Positions 7,785 to 17,655 of a stretch of 64,000 nt of DNA are shown here, one piece after another. Positions within the stretch are counted from its first letter, which is position 1. Each line of letters opens with the position of its first letter. Source of the DNA: Temnothorax longispinosus (lineage: Eukaryota > Arthropoda > Insecta > Hymenoptera > Formicidae); NCBI RefSeq assembly GCF_030848805.1, contig NC_092363.1, positions 11,762,886 to 11,826,885 of the forward strand. Direction: 5' to 3'. The notes below the pieces were generated by a model, which was not told the DNA's origin, searched no databases, and worked only from the letters and a program-made list of their open reading frames with translations. The position numbers were made by a program, and so were the translations under genes.

Positions 7785-8255
7785 TATCATACGTTGTTTA
7801 CGACGAACATGTTCCGACAGGTTCGATGCGTTATCGGGTCGATCATCGTCCCGATGACGTCATTTTTTTCCTTTGTCTTTCACGTACTACGTAGATAGAT
7901 TGTTTAGTCTACGCGCGATAACCGCCCCCTTTTCTTAGAAAAATGTTGTTTACGTCGAACGTGTCCCGACAGGTTTGATTGTTTAGTCTACGAGATAATC
8001 GATTGTTTAGTCTACGCGCGATAACCGCCCCCCTTTTCCTAGAAAAATGTTGTTTACGACGAACATGTTTGGACAGGTTCGATGCGTTATCGGGTCGATC
8101 ATCGTCCCGATGACGTCATTTTTTCCTTTGTCTTTCACGTACTGCGTAGATAGATTGTTTAATCTACGCGCGATAACCGCCCCCCTTTTCCTAGAAAAAT
8201 GTTGTTTACGACGAACGTGTCCCGACAGGTTCGATGCGTCATCGACAATAAAAAA
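7785..8255. repeat. About 150-bp tandem repeats with a TGACGTCA palindrome
   Basis: Units begin near 7794, 7943, 8048 and 8200 with 'TGTTTACGACGAAC' and carry CCGACAGGTTCGATGCGTTA, then CGATGACGTCAT (a CRE-like palindrome) in the full units, then TAGTCTACGCGCGATAACCG. One unit is shortened and others have single-base changes. The array lies directly after the last gene of the cluster. In the second locus, tandem repeats occupy the equivalent place just inside the terminal inverted repeat, so this may be the inner edge of this element's terminus. Confidence 0.7.
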
Positions 8256-8299
8256 CACAAAAAACACGCTACTACGTGCCCTATCGAGTTAGTCTTACC

Positions 8300-8650
8300 A
8301 TTGTGCGCCGCCTAGCGGCGCGTCGTTGCGAACGAGGCCCCCGCGGCGCGACCGCGACCGCGACGCGGCTCCCGCGGACCCTCGCGCGGCCCCCGCGGCG
8401 CGACCGCGACCGCGACCGCGAACGCGGACTTCCCCTCCCGCGGACCCGCGGCGCGGGTGAGTCATCCCCGGTGAGTCATCCCGGTGAGTCATCCCGGTGA
8501 CTCATCCCGGTGGTATGTCAAGGTCAACTCCCTCTCCCCCGCGAAATCCGATACCCTTGTGTAACCCGATACCCTTGTGTAACCCGATACCCCTGTGTAA
8601 CCCGATACCCCTGTGTAACCCGATACCACGCTCCTCCCCCCCCCCCCTCA
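8300..8650. repeat. GC-rich simple and tandem repeats
   Basis: From 8330 to 8455 the sequence is a run of CGCGACCGCGAC-type repeats. From 8456 to 8515 follow four copies of GTGAGTCATCCCGG (one with GTGACTCA). From 8545 to 8630 are five copies of an 18-mer of the form CCGATACCCYTGTGTAAC. A C-rich tract follows. Both-strand frames over this region are artefacts of the repeats. The composition is sharply different from the AT-rich DNA that starts near 8710. Confidence 0.75.
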
Positions 8651-8784
8651 CCCCCCCGCGAAATCCGATACCCCCCTTTTCCTCACCCCCCCTCGGAGCT
8701 CCCGGAGTGGAATCGGCCTATATACACTACTTATATATATGTCAGACGTATTTTTTGGGACACCCTATTTTTTTAATTGCAAAC

Positions 8785-9355
8785 CATGTTAGATAATCCC
8801 CCGAACTTTGGAAAAGTGTTCTTTTTTAAAATAAAGCAATATTTTGGGTGTTAAAACATTTTTTATACTCAACGTTTACTATGAGGACTCATGAATGTAA
8901 CGTATTTTCCTAGGACATGTCCTCGAATTATACTTTAAACAGACTATTCGTCAGTTAAAGTTAGGTGTCCCGAAATAATACGTTCAAATTTTACGTAATT
9001 TATTTATTGTAAGCTTACTTCGAGGTCATCATATAAAAGATGTCTCGAAATAATACGTTCAAATTTTACGTAGTTTATATATCGTAAGCTTACTTCGAGG
9101 ACATCATATAAAAGATGACCTCGAAGTAAGCTCATGATATATAAACTACGTAAAATTTGAACGTATTATTTCGGGACACCTAACTTTAATTGTCGAATAG
9201 TATCTTTAAAGTATCGAGCATCGAGGACATGTCCTAGGAAAATATATTACATTCATAAGTCCTTGTAACAAACGTTGAGTATAAAAAATGTTTTATCACC
9301 CAAAATATTGCTTTATTTAAAAAAAAAGCAATTATCCAAAGTTTGGTCTAACTTA
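8785..9355. mobile_element. Fold-back element with about 230-bp inverted arms
   Basis: The left arm (about 8785-9020) and right arm (about 9115-9355) are inverted copies. Shared blocks include AATAAAGCAATATTTTGGGTG, TTTTTTATACTCAACGTTT, CCTAGGACATGTCCTCGA and GAAATAATACGTTC. The centre near 9110 holds a further direct copy of the inner segment. No coding capacity is seen. It is probably a MITE-like, non-autonomous element. Confidence 0.7.
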
Positions 9356-9370
9356 AAGTTTAAGTTAAGA

Positions 9371-9522
9371 CTATCGCACACAAAAAAAACAGCTGCATAG
9401 CATAAGACCGCCTGGGCCAATAAGCATCTTATGTAAATTAATGGTGACTTTGTGCTGGATGCTCATTGGTTTAACGGTCTCATGCTATGTTTATACAGCC
9501 TATGCAATTTTGTGTGCGATAG
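9371..9522. mobile_element. 152-bp MITE with TIR CTATCGCACACAAAA
   Basis: The first 15 bases (CTATCGCACACAAAA) are mirrored at the end as TTTTGTGTGCGATAG. Inner sub-terminal inverted motifs (GCATAGCATAAGACCG and CGGTCTCATGCTATG) strengthen the hairpin. It lies just outside the left end of the DDE transposon. Confidence 0.7.
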
Positions 9523-9849
9523 CCCTTAGAGGTAAGGGACCCCGCACTAAACCACGTGATTTTGGGCCCTGGTGAAAATGGCTGAATTTTTAACATGTTG
9601 TACCTTTTAAGTCACTGAACAAATATTTCTTCAGGCAAAATGTCAAAAAATGGACAGTTTCAGCGTTTCAACCCTTAGAAGCTTTAGGTCAGACCAGCAA
9701 AGATATCACTTTCGGATCAATGCGGTTACTGTTATAAGGGAAAAATATAAATTTTTGGTGAACAAAATAATTAAAAAGTAATTTGTTTATGATAGTATTG
9801 TTTAAACAATATAATAGTATTGTTTAAACAATTTGAAAACGTCATTGTT

Positions 9850-10355
9850 TACAGGAACGATTCGGAGTGCTTTTTGTACGTGAGTCCCCTTACCCCTCAC
9901 GATTCGGGGTGCTTTCTGTACGTGAGTCCCCTTGCCTCTCACGATTCGGGGTGTTTTTTGTACATGAGTCCCCTTGCCTCTCACGATTCGGGGTGCTTTC
10001 TGTACATGAGTCCCCTTGCCCTTCACGATTGGGGTGTTTTTTGTACATGAGTCCCCTTGCCTCTCATGATTCGGGGTGCTTTCTGTACGTGAGTCCCCTT
10101 GCCTCTCACGACTCATAAATCTCGCTCATTTATTCACCTAGTTTCATAGCATCATTTGGATTGATAGACTGCGCTCTATGAGCTGCATCCAAAATGTTAT
10201 TTTTACAACAATAATTGGTTCGGGGTGCTTTCTGTACATGAGTCCCCTTGCCTCTCATGATTCGGGGTGCTTTCTGTACGTGAGTCCCTTTGTCCCTCAC
10301 GATTCGGGGTGCTTTCTGTACGTGAGTCCCCTTGCCCGTCACGATTCGAGATGCT
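9850..10355. repeat. About 42-bp sub-terminal tandem repeats (two blocks)
   Basis: Repeats read GATTCGGGGTGCTTTCTGTA then CGTGAGTCCCCTTGCCTCTC, with scattered changes: about six units at 9850-10120 and three or four at 10215-10350. The same units occur inverted at 13370-13505. Arrays like this near transposon ends often bind transposase; that role is inference. Apparent frames here arise from the 42-bp periodicity. Units are contiguous with no unique spacers, so this is not a CRISPR array. Confidence 0.8.
10130..10200 (-). repeat. Inverted copy of the transposase 3' end
   Basis: This 70-bp stretch is the reverse complement of the last transposase codons and following bases at about 13290-13370 (ending near the stop codon at 13353-13355), with a few differences. 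It shows that the element's terminal inverted repeat extends into coding sequence. Confidence 0.7.
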
Positions 10356-10749
10356 ATATAGCGCATTATTTGTTGTAAAATTAGCAATAAACAAATGGCT
10401 GATAGTGAAACCTATTCCAGTAGCCTGACCCTTATGAAAAAAAGCCACCGATCGCGCGCGAAACGTTGCGGCCGTCGGCCTTGAGCGGTAGTGGAGGAAT
10501 AGGAGGCGTTGCCTCAGAAATCGGACCGAAAAGTTTAAATAATTCCTAGCACTGCATTACGGCATTGTACGTGCGCTCGCCCTTATATGCAAGAGCGGCA
10601 AATATTTGGATTTTACTTATGCCTTTTGGTTATAATAGTGATAAATATATGCTGTATATTATAATTGCGCTTATGCCAAGGCTGGAATTGTAATCGAACG
10701 AGTTTGTAAAAAAATAATTTATTGTATACTCCTATTATATTTCATCATT

Positions 10750-13355
10750 ATGGCTTTCAGAAATCGAATGTCGTGTTACATATGTAACGTAGCATTTGAT
10801 CTAGCGCGAATGGCGCGAATAGTTGATGATGATAATGCAAACAAACGAGACATTGCTATTCATAAACGTGACGAAAATGATCATCCACCACTTGCTGTTA
10901 CAAATGTCACTAGAATCTGTATAAATTATAATCGTTCAGTTCTTAATGAAATAGCAAGTATCCTACGTGATCCTACTTGCTTAAAGTTGAACGTTTTGAA
11001 ACAAAAAGCAAATCATGCTTGTGATATATGTCACGTTGACCGCAATACGCACAGACTGTCTATTGAATGTAGAGTTAAAATTTTTGTTCCTACAAACATT
11101 TATGTACCTCCTAACGTAAGATCTTGCGCGCATCACTTGGATGAAAATGGATTTTTCTTACAAGTTTTACTCCCTGACTTACAGTCTATTAATAGACCTT
11201 ATGTTATACAAGGATAAGAGTTGCAAATATTTTTGCAGCAACTAAAAAACATGGCTATTAATCAAGGGAGGTATGAAGATGAGAATTATTTTTCAGACAA
11301 CGAATTTCAATGCATTGCTCCTATAACAAAGGAACAATTTCGCGAGTTGTTTACATTTTGCGATCGAGTAGCTCAAACTGGAGGTCACAGATATGTAACT
11401 AAGAGAGATTTGTTGACCTTTTTGTGCAAGTTACGACAAGGGCTATCAAACGAATTTCTGAAGGTAATATTCAATTATTCGAGTAGACAGGCTGTAAGTC
11501 TGGCCATAAGTATAGTTAGACAATCTTTAATGCAACGATTTGTACCTAGCAATATTGGATTTCAGGCTATTACGAGAGAAGACTGCATAGCTAGGCACGT
11601 TATGGAATTTACTAACGCACTGTATAATCCAGAGCCGAATGTGCCTAGAGCTATCGCTTACATCGATGGTACTTACTCGTATATCCCTAAGAGTAGTAAC
11701 TTCCGAGTTTTACGGCAATCTTATTGCGTTCACAAAGGCCGACACTTACAAGGGAACCTCGCGAAGTGGAAAATTCTGATTTTAATGAAACTTTCCACAC
11801 ATGTAGGGGGAGTAAAAAGATGAATTTAGATATTTTTTGTAGCGGCCCAAAAACGGTTTTAAGGGGTGAAACCACCTCTCATATGTAGAGCGGTTTTTTG
11901 CTTTTCTCGATATATTTCGAAAAGTATTCGAGATATAAAAAAATGTTTCAAATAAAAGTTTTATGGTAAAATGTCCTCTATTCAACAACATTAATATAAT
12001 ATTTTTTAAAAATAATTTTTTAAACAAAATATTTTTTTCAAAATTTTATTAATGTGGTTAAATAGAGATGTTTTTACCATAAAACTTTTATTTAAAACAC
12101 TTTTTTATATCTCGAATACTTTTCGAAATATATCGAGAAAAGCAAAAAACCGCTCTACATATGAGAGGTGGTTTCACCCCTTAAAACCGTTTTTGGACTG
12201 CTACAAAAAATATCTAAATTTATCTTTTTACTCCCCCTACATGTGTGGAAAGTTTCATTAAAATCAGAATTTTCCACTTCGCGAGGTTCCCTTGTTAGTA
12301 AAATCTGCTTTGGTTGTTGCTCCAGACGGATATATCCTTGCAATTCAAGGTCCCTACTTTTCGGACTCCCGAAATAACGATGCTGCAATGCTGCGCAATG
12401 AATACGAAAAGGATGTTGATTCTATGAGAGAATGGTTTCAAGATAGAGATACTTTTATATTAGACCGTGGATATCGCGATGCTACGTCATGGCTTGAACG
12501 CGTAGGCATTCATAATAAAATGCCAGCTCTTCTTCAACGGGGGCAGAGTCAACTATCAACAGAAGAAGCAAATGAATCGCGTTTAATCACAAAAACAAGA
12601 TGGATAGTTGAAGCAAGAAACGGTCACATAAAATCTATGTTTAAATTCTTTGCTCAAATAATTAATGTACCGCATATATACAATCTTGGTGACTTTTATC
12701 GAATTGCTGGAACGATAATAAACAGATATCATTCTCTTATTCATATAAAAAAGGCCAATGCGCAACTAGCGAGAGAAATGTTAGAGAAATCCCAAACTGT
12801 GTTAATATTGTGCAAGCGCGAGGGGAAGCGGACAATCTTCGTAACAGAAATGGACGATGAAAAAAACTTAACCAACATCACGTGCTTAACTTTCCTCGTC
12901 TTACCTTAGATTATCTGCGAGACCTAACGGCAGGTGTATATCAAGTTCACTTGGCACCTTCTTACATACAGGATAAGATTCAACGAGACAAACAAGAAGA
13001 GTTTCAGTTAGATGAACTCATTGACGAACCTGGTTTTTTAAGAGTCAGACTATATTCTAAATTTCGCAATGCTGCAGAATATCAGTTATGGATAGCATAC
13101 GACAGCATTGAAGAGAATGAACACGATAATGATATTCATGACAACATTATTCATGGATACCACTGTATTTGTAAAACAGGTGCTAGGAGTATTGGCTCGT
13201 GTGCTCATGTTGCTAGTGTATTATGGTTTCTTGGATACGCACGTCATGAACCAAATGTTTTGTATCCTGCTACGTCTCTACTAAATAATATTTTGGATGC
13301 GGCTCATAGAGCGCAGCCTATCAATCTAAATGATGCTATGGAACTAAGTGAATAG
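10750..13355 (+). pseudogene. DDE transposase with C-terminal SWIM-like zinc finger, broken
   Basis: The frame starts at ATG 10750 with a Cys-rich region (CYICNV; CDICHVDRNTHR; a later C-H-H) that looks like an N-terminal zinc finger. An in-frame TAA is at 11215-11217. The frame resumes from 11221 through a helix-turn-helix-like part into the DDE core: AYIDGTYSYI (first Asp), ILDRGYRDA (second Asp) and IVEARNGHIK (Glu). A 546-bp MITE splits it at 11749-12294; removing the MITE and one TTA copy keeps the frame. A frameshift near the A-run at 12862-12868 moves the C-terminal part, which contains CICKTGARSIGSCAHVASV, a SWIM-like C-x-C-xn-C-x-H finger. The family catalyses cut-and-paste transposition. 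This copy is inactive. Confidence 0.75.
11749..12294. mobile_element. 546-bp fold-back MITE in the transposase, TSD TTA
   Basis: The element starts CAAGGGAACCTCGCGAAGTG and ends with its reverse complement; inverted arms extend about 250 bp. TTA lies on both sides (11746-11748, 12295-12297). A 3-bp TTA duplication fits PIF/Harbinger-type insertion, which is inference. The AT-rich centre has no coding potential. Confidence 0.85.
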
Positions 13356-13369
13356 ATGAGCGAGATTTA

Positions 13370-13505
13370 TGAGTCGTGAGAGGCAAGGGGACTCACGTAC
13401 AGAAAGCATCCCGAGTCGTGAGAGGCAAGGGGACTCATGTACAAAAAACACCCCAATCGTGAGGGGCAAGGGGACTCACGTACAAAAAGCACCCCGAATC
13501 GTTCC
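13370..13505. repeat. Inverted block of the 42-bp sub-terminal repeats
   Basis: Three to four units of the repeat described at 9850-10355 occur in opposite orientation next to the transposase 3' end. They form part of the element's right inverted terminus. Confidence 0.75.
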
Positions 13506-13644
13506 TGTAAACAATGACGTTTTCAAATTGTTTAAATTGTTTAAAATTATCATATTGTTTAAACAATACTATTATAAACAAATTACTTTTTAATTAATCT
13601 GTTCACTAAAAATTCATATTGTTCCCTTATAACAGTAACCGCAT

Positions 13645-14278
13645 TGTTTAGGATTGACTAACAATTTTATTGTCAGATGTTCATAATTCTAGTTTCATGT
13701 TATAAGTAGCGTGTAACGACTTCGAGTCAAATTTATGTTTCCTTTAGTCAAGCGTTTCGCCTAAGTACATATTTATTGTTCGGCAAAGCGTCTCGTCTAT
13801 GTATATTGCCGTGCTGGCCGCGTGGACCCGTTCATCTTGACACGTTCGCGGAGCGTGACACGTGCGATCGCGGAATCAACCAATAAGGGCATCGCGCCGT
13901 TTTCTCTCGTGTTGGAAATCAGAGCCAGCAGGCAGTCTGGTCTGTACGTCTCAAGAGATCACTCTCTGCGCTGAAATCGCATACGACCGATCGAATTCAG
14001 TCCCAGCTAGCCTGCGTGAAATCGAAGCAAGTGTCGCGGGAACGTTGTAATCGCCACGAACTGCTAATTAAAAATGGAGTAACCAAAGTTCTAAACCGGT
14101 GCATTATTTTGCCCTACGAGTGTGCTTCAGCCAGATCTGAATCTGGACTTCCTCGCTCCTCGCTCCTTGCTTCATTACGCTTTTGCACTTTCTCGCTTCC
14201 GCCTGTTATCCCTCTCGTTCTCTCTGAACGATCCCGGCAACCTCAGCTCGGCGTGAAAATCTGCTCCGCGCCCGAACA
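13645..14278. mobile_element. Solo LTR (634 bp), TSD CGCAT
   Basis: Compared with the left end of the host transposon, the right end has 634 extra bases that start TGTTTAGG and end CCGAACA (TG...CA). They are flanked by CGCAT at 13640-13644 and 14279-14283. A 5-bp duplication and TG...CA ends are those of an LTR retrotransposon, and the lack of an internal region makes it a solo LTR. Its family is not known. Confidence 0.75.
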
Positions 14279-14468
14279 CGCATTGATCCGAAAGTGATAT
14301 CTTTGCTGGTCTGACCTCAAGCTTTTAAGGGTTAAAACGCTGAAACTGTCCATTTTTTTGACATTTTGCCTGAGGAAATATTTGTTCAGTGACTCATAAG
14401 GTACAACATATTAAAAATTCAGCCATTTTCACCGGGGCTCAAAATCACGTGGTTTAGTGCGGGGTCCC

Positions 14469-15424
14469 ACTCCGGCGTATGGGGTAGACATGGAAATTTG
14501 ACCGACACTTAACATGTTAATACGTCGAAGCAAATGTAGATACACAAATAGATGAGTCAGCTGTTCTCACAAGAAGTAAAAATTCGGAAAAAGGAGGCTC
14601 AATTTTTACTTCTGCATAGAGCGGTGCGAGAAGATCGCAACGAGAAAGAGTAAATTATGCAACTGAGTAGTCAGGTAAATATTGAGCTCGCAATAAATCG
14701 AGGTTAATTTGGAACTCAGAGAATTTGACCATCTGCTTTTGCAAAAATTGTATTTGAGATTCAAAGAATAAATTCTGATTTATAAGGATTTTTGTCTATT
14801 ATTTTACGTTTATGCCTTATGCCTATTGCAAATTATTTTTTCTGAAAAAGAACTATGCCTTTTTTGCACCAATTTATTTGTCTCATCATTCTGTGTATAT
14901 AAATATTACCGTAAGATTATCGAAAACTAAATATGTTACGAGATATTTTGTATTTTATATCAAAATATGTCAGATTAAGATATAAAATATCTCGTAAACT
15001 ATTAAACCTTTAGTTATTTTACTCTTATAACTATTCATACAAAAATTAGAAGGAATCTATTTACATAAAATACAATTAAGATAGTTCTATTTAAAAAAAT
15101 TAAATTAATCTTGAAATAATTTTAAAAAGTGCTTACTCAAGGACAATTCAAATTTTTTTCTAAAATCCCGTTTTTACCGAGATATTTCGATGCGAAAGTT
15201 AAAACGGGACACTCTGTATATATTTAATTGAAAAAAAGTTTAAATTAGACTTAAGATTTATTGAACAGTAGATTATCTATAAATTATATATAAAACGCAT
15301 ACAATGAGGTCACCTTAATATAAATATTTGAAGTATTTTTAAGATCAATATTTTCACTGTCTAAAACTTATTCATCCACAGAAATTTATTTACATTTATA
15401 TTATCTAAAATTATTATATTAATC
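14469..15424. other. AT-rich intergenic DNA, no gene seen
   Basis: No frame of note is present. It contains a fragment of a dispersed repeat ending GGGACACTCTGTATATATT near 15207, a motif repeated at other places in the window (for example about 23565 and 26870). Nothing else is identifiable. Confidence 0.6.
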
Positions 15425-15600
15425 AAGAGACACGGCAGTGTCTCGCGCCAAGTACACGCGGAGCGAGACCGACCGTGACTCTTTTACGCGACGCGACGAG
15501 TTGCGAGTACTCGCGATGTTGAGATCTCGATAACGAGTGAACGGATCAAGTTCTAAGTAGGCTTGATCGATAGCTTGGGGTCGAATTAGGGGAGGGGTTC
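15425..15600. repeat. Dispersed repeat, copy 1
   Basis: The block starts near AAGAGACACGG and is shared, with about 20-25% differences by eye, with 24742-24905. Shared words include GCGCCAA, AGCGAGACC/AGCGCAAGACC, AGTTGCGAGTAC and AATAGGCT. It has no coding capacity and is possibly a short non-autonomous element. Confidence 0.55.
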
Positions 15601-15699
15601 TTTTTTGTTAAAGACACGAGATCTCGATCCAGTTTCTTGGATCAAAATATTGAACATTGAATATTGTTATGACAACAACGTATGTCAATCGGACAGTAA

Positions 15700-17655
15700 A
15701 TAAGTCCCTATAAATTGTCCGCAAGTTCGCTTAAAATACTAAAATAGGAACCATCAAGATACTCAGTGTCTTTATTGGAATTAATGCCATTCTTTTGCTC
15801 CTTTATGTGTATCATTTCCGAAATGAGTCGCTTGTAATAATTCGTCTCAAAGTCTAAAATTTCAGGATTGTTCCAATTAAATGTGTGATCAGAACTCAAC
15901 ATATGCTCCGTTATAACTGAATGTCTTGATGGATCTAATTTATAATTGTTTTTGTGATCGTTGATTCTTGTTCTTAGTTGCCGTTTGGTTTGCCCCACAT
16001 AAGAAGCATTACAATCATTGCAGTTAATTTTATAGATAACATTATTGTTCGAACACAATGCATTAATATCTTTTTCTCGTCACCGGGCCGAAAGTGACAA
16101 CTTTCATCCCGCTACGCGGGATGAAGTTGTCGCGTTTCGGCTCCGTCGAGGAGAAAAATCGTATACACACCACGGGCAGTAAATAAGGAAGCCTCAGATC
16201 ACATGTTTGTCGTCCTCGGCTCCGCCTCGGACGACAATTACATGTGATCTGAGACCTTCCTTATTTTACTGCCCTAGGTGTGTAATATACTATTTGTGTT
16301 TTTATGAATTTATTTAATTTGTTAAGAACTCTATACCCTATTATGTGTGCTTTTTTGTCGAAAAGATGAGCTGTATTTTCGGAAATATTGTTTATAAACG
16401 GCATTACAATAATTTTTCTTCTATTATCAATCGCGTCATTTTCTTCCACCTCATTTTTATCGCACACTTTATGATTCAGTTTACCGTTGATTAATATGTT
16501 CATTCTTATATTGATTCTTTTGAAAATTAAATCTAAAGGATAACCATTGTTTCTCAATATATTAATACACAATTTTATATTCTTGGACTGGAAAACAGGG
16601 TGGGATAGTAATAAGGCTCTATCGACTAACCCATATATCGTGCCGATTTTATGGCACTCAGGATGATTCGAATAAAAAGACAAATATCTGCCTGAAAATG
16701 TATCCTTGTGATACCAGTCCAAGATAACAGTGTCATTAATTATGTGCAGTTGCAGATCTAAAAAGCTTAAAGTACGGTTCTTTTCAAATTCAGTAGTGAA
16801 CTTCAATCTTTCGTGATAGTTATTGAATTTGTCTAAGATGTATTGCGCTTTGTCACGTGGAACCGGCAATATTATATCGTCGACATACCGGTAATAAAAA
16901 GATAAATTGAAATCAATAGATTCTAGTATTGTTTCCTCTAAATCTTGCATTACCAAATCAGCTATAATCGGGGATAACGGAGATCCCATAGGAGTGCCAA
17001 ATGTTTATTTATATGTTACATTATTGAATGTAAAGTACGTGGATGACAATATGAACTCTATGGCCCTTAGAAACTCTTTTTTTGGGATTTTGGTGCCTTT
17101 TTTAATATGTGTCCACCTCTTTTTTATACTCTCCAATGTAAGATTTAGAAGAATATTTGTGAAGAGTGAAGTCGCATCTAAAGATATGAGTATATCCGAA
17201 TTGGAGATTTTCATTCCGGAGAGCGCACCATATAAGTCAAAGCTATTATTAACATGACTTCTTGTTTTTGGTATTGTGTCATAGATAATCTTATGTAGGA
17301 AACTGGCAAGGGAATGTAAAGCTGTGTTAATCGAGGAAACAATTATTCTAAACGGGTGATTTTGTTTGTGGATTTTAGGAAGGGCATACCCTTTAGGTAA
17401 TGGTGTGTCACTAGAACGCATTCTATAATAATCTTGTTTAGAAATATACTCTTTGTTGAACCAAATTTTAAGTAAATTGTTGCAATTGTTCTCAACTTGT
17501 TTAGCAGGGTTCTTTTTCACAATTGTGTAAGTGCTTTCATCTTTTAACATTTCCTCTGTTTTTTGAATGTAATGATCTTTGTTCATAGCAACTGTAATGT
17601 TGCCTTTGTCTGCCCGTGTAAAAATAATGTCGGGATTATTTTTGCCCAGTGCTCT
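15700..17655 (-). pseudogene. Penelope-like retroelement, RT plus GIY-YIG endonuclease (copy 1)
   Basis: Read on the minus strand, the reverse transcriptase begins before 17586 (TRADKGN region) and continues through PLPKGYALPKIHK and SLDATSLFTNI to a TAA at 17005-17007. It continues in the same frame at 16989 with GSPLSPIIADL and the catalytic YRYVDD, then FLDLQLHI. After an inserted hairpin block (about 16065-16290), the C-terminal GIY-YIG endonuclease follows at 16058-15708: NVIYKINC, SYVGQTKRQLRTRI and TEH. RT-GIY-YIG order is diagnostic of Penelope-like elements, which use target-primed retrotransposition. The stop and the insertion make this copy dead. At 17655 it meets a second copy head to head. 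Confidence 0.85.
16065..16290. mobile_element. Double-hairpin insertion in the Penelope copy
   Basis: These bases are absent from the otherwise parallel sequence at 17875-17900 in the second copy. They comprise two adjacent hairpins. One (about 16075-16158) has arms GGCCGAAAGTGACAACTT and its partner around a GCGGGAT/ATCCCGC core. The other (about 16170-16285) has arms CAGTAAATAAGGAAG and ATGTGATCTGAG with their reverse complements. It is probably a small non-autonomous element, or two. Confidence 0.65.

Larger units (their letters stand above)
9536..14468. mobile_element. 4.9-kb DDE (DDE_Tnp_4 / ISL2EU-Harbinger-like) transposon with very long inverted ends
   Basis: Both ends start GGGACCCCGCACTAAACCAC. 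The inverted terminal region on the left runs about 9536-10200. It matches, in reverse, the right side from 13280 to 14468 once a solo LTR (13645-14278) is discounted. The long repeat includes a copy of the 3' end of the transposase gene. Inside are the broken transposase gene, an inserted MITE and three blocks of 42-bp repeats. I could not identify a target duplication. The superfamily call rests on the DDE block plus a C-terminal SWIM-like finger and is tentative. Confidence 0.7.

Noticed and set aside
8545..8630. Telomeric or sub-telomeric repeat
   Set aside because: The unit is an 18-mer unrelated to TTAGG; nothing else suggests a chromosome end.
8276..8796. Arg- and Pro-rich frames on both strands
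   Set aside because: Products of GC-rich simple and 18-bp tandem repeats that happen to lack stops.
9850..10355. Regular repeats resembling a CRISPR array
   Set aside because: The 42-bp units are contiguous without unique spacers, recur inverted at 13370-13505 and lie in an animal transposon.
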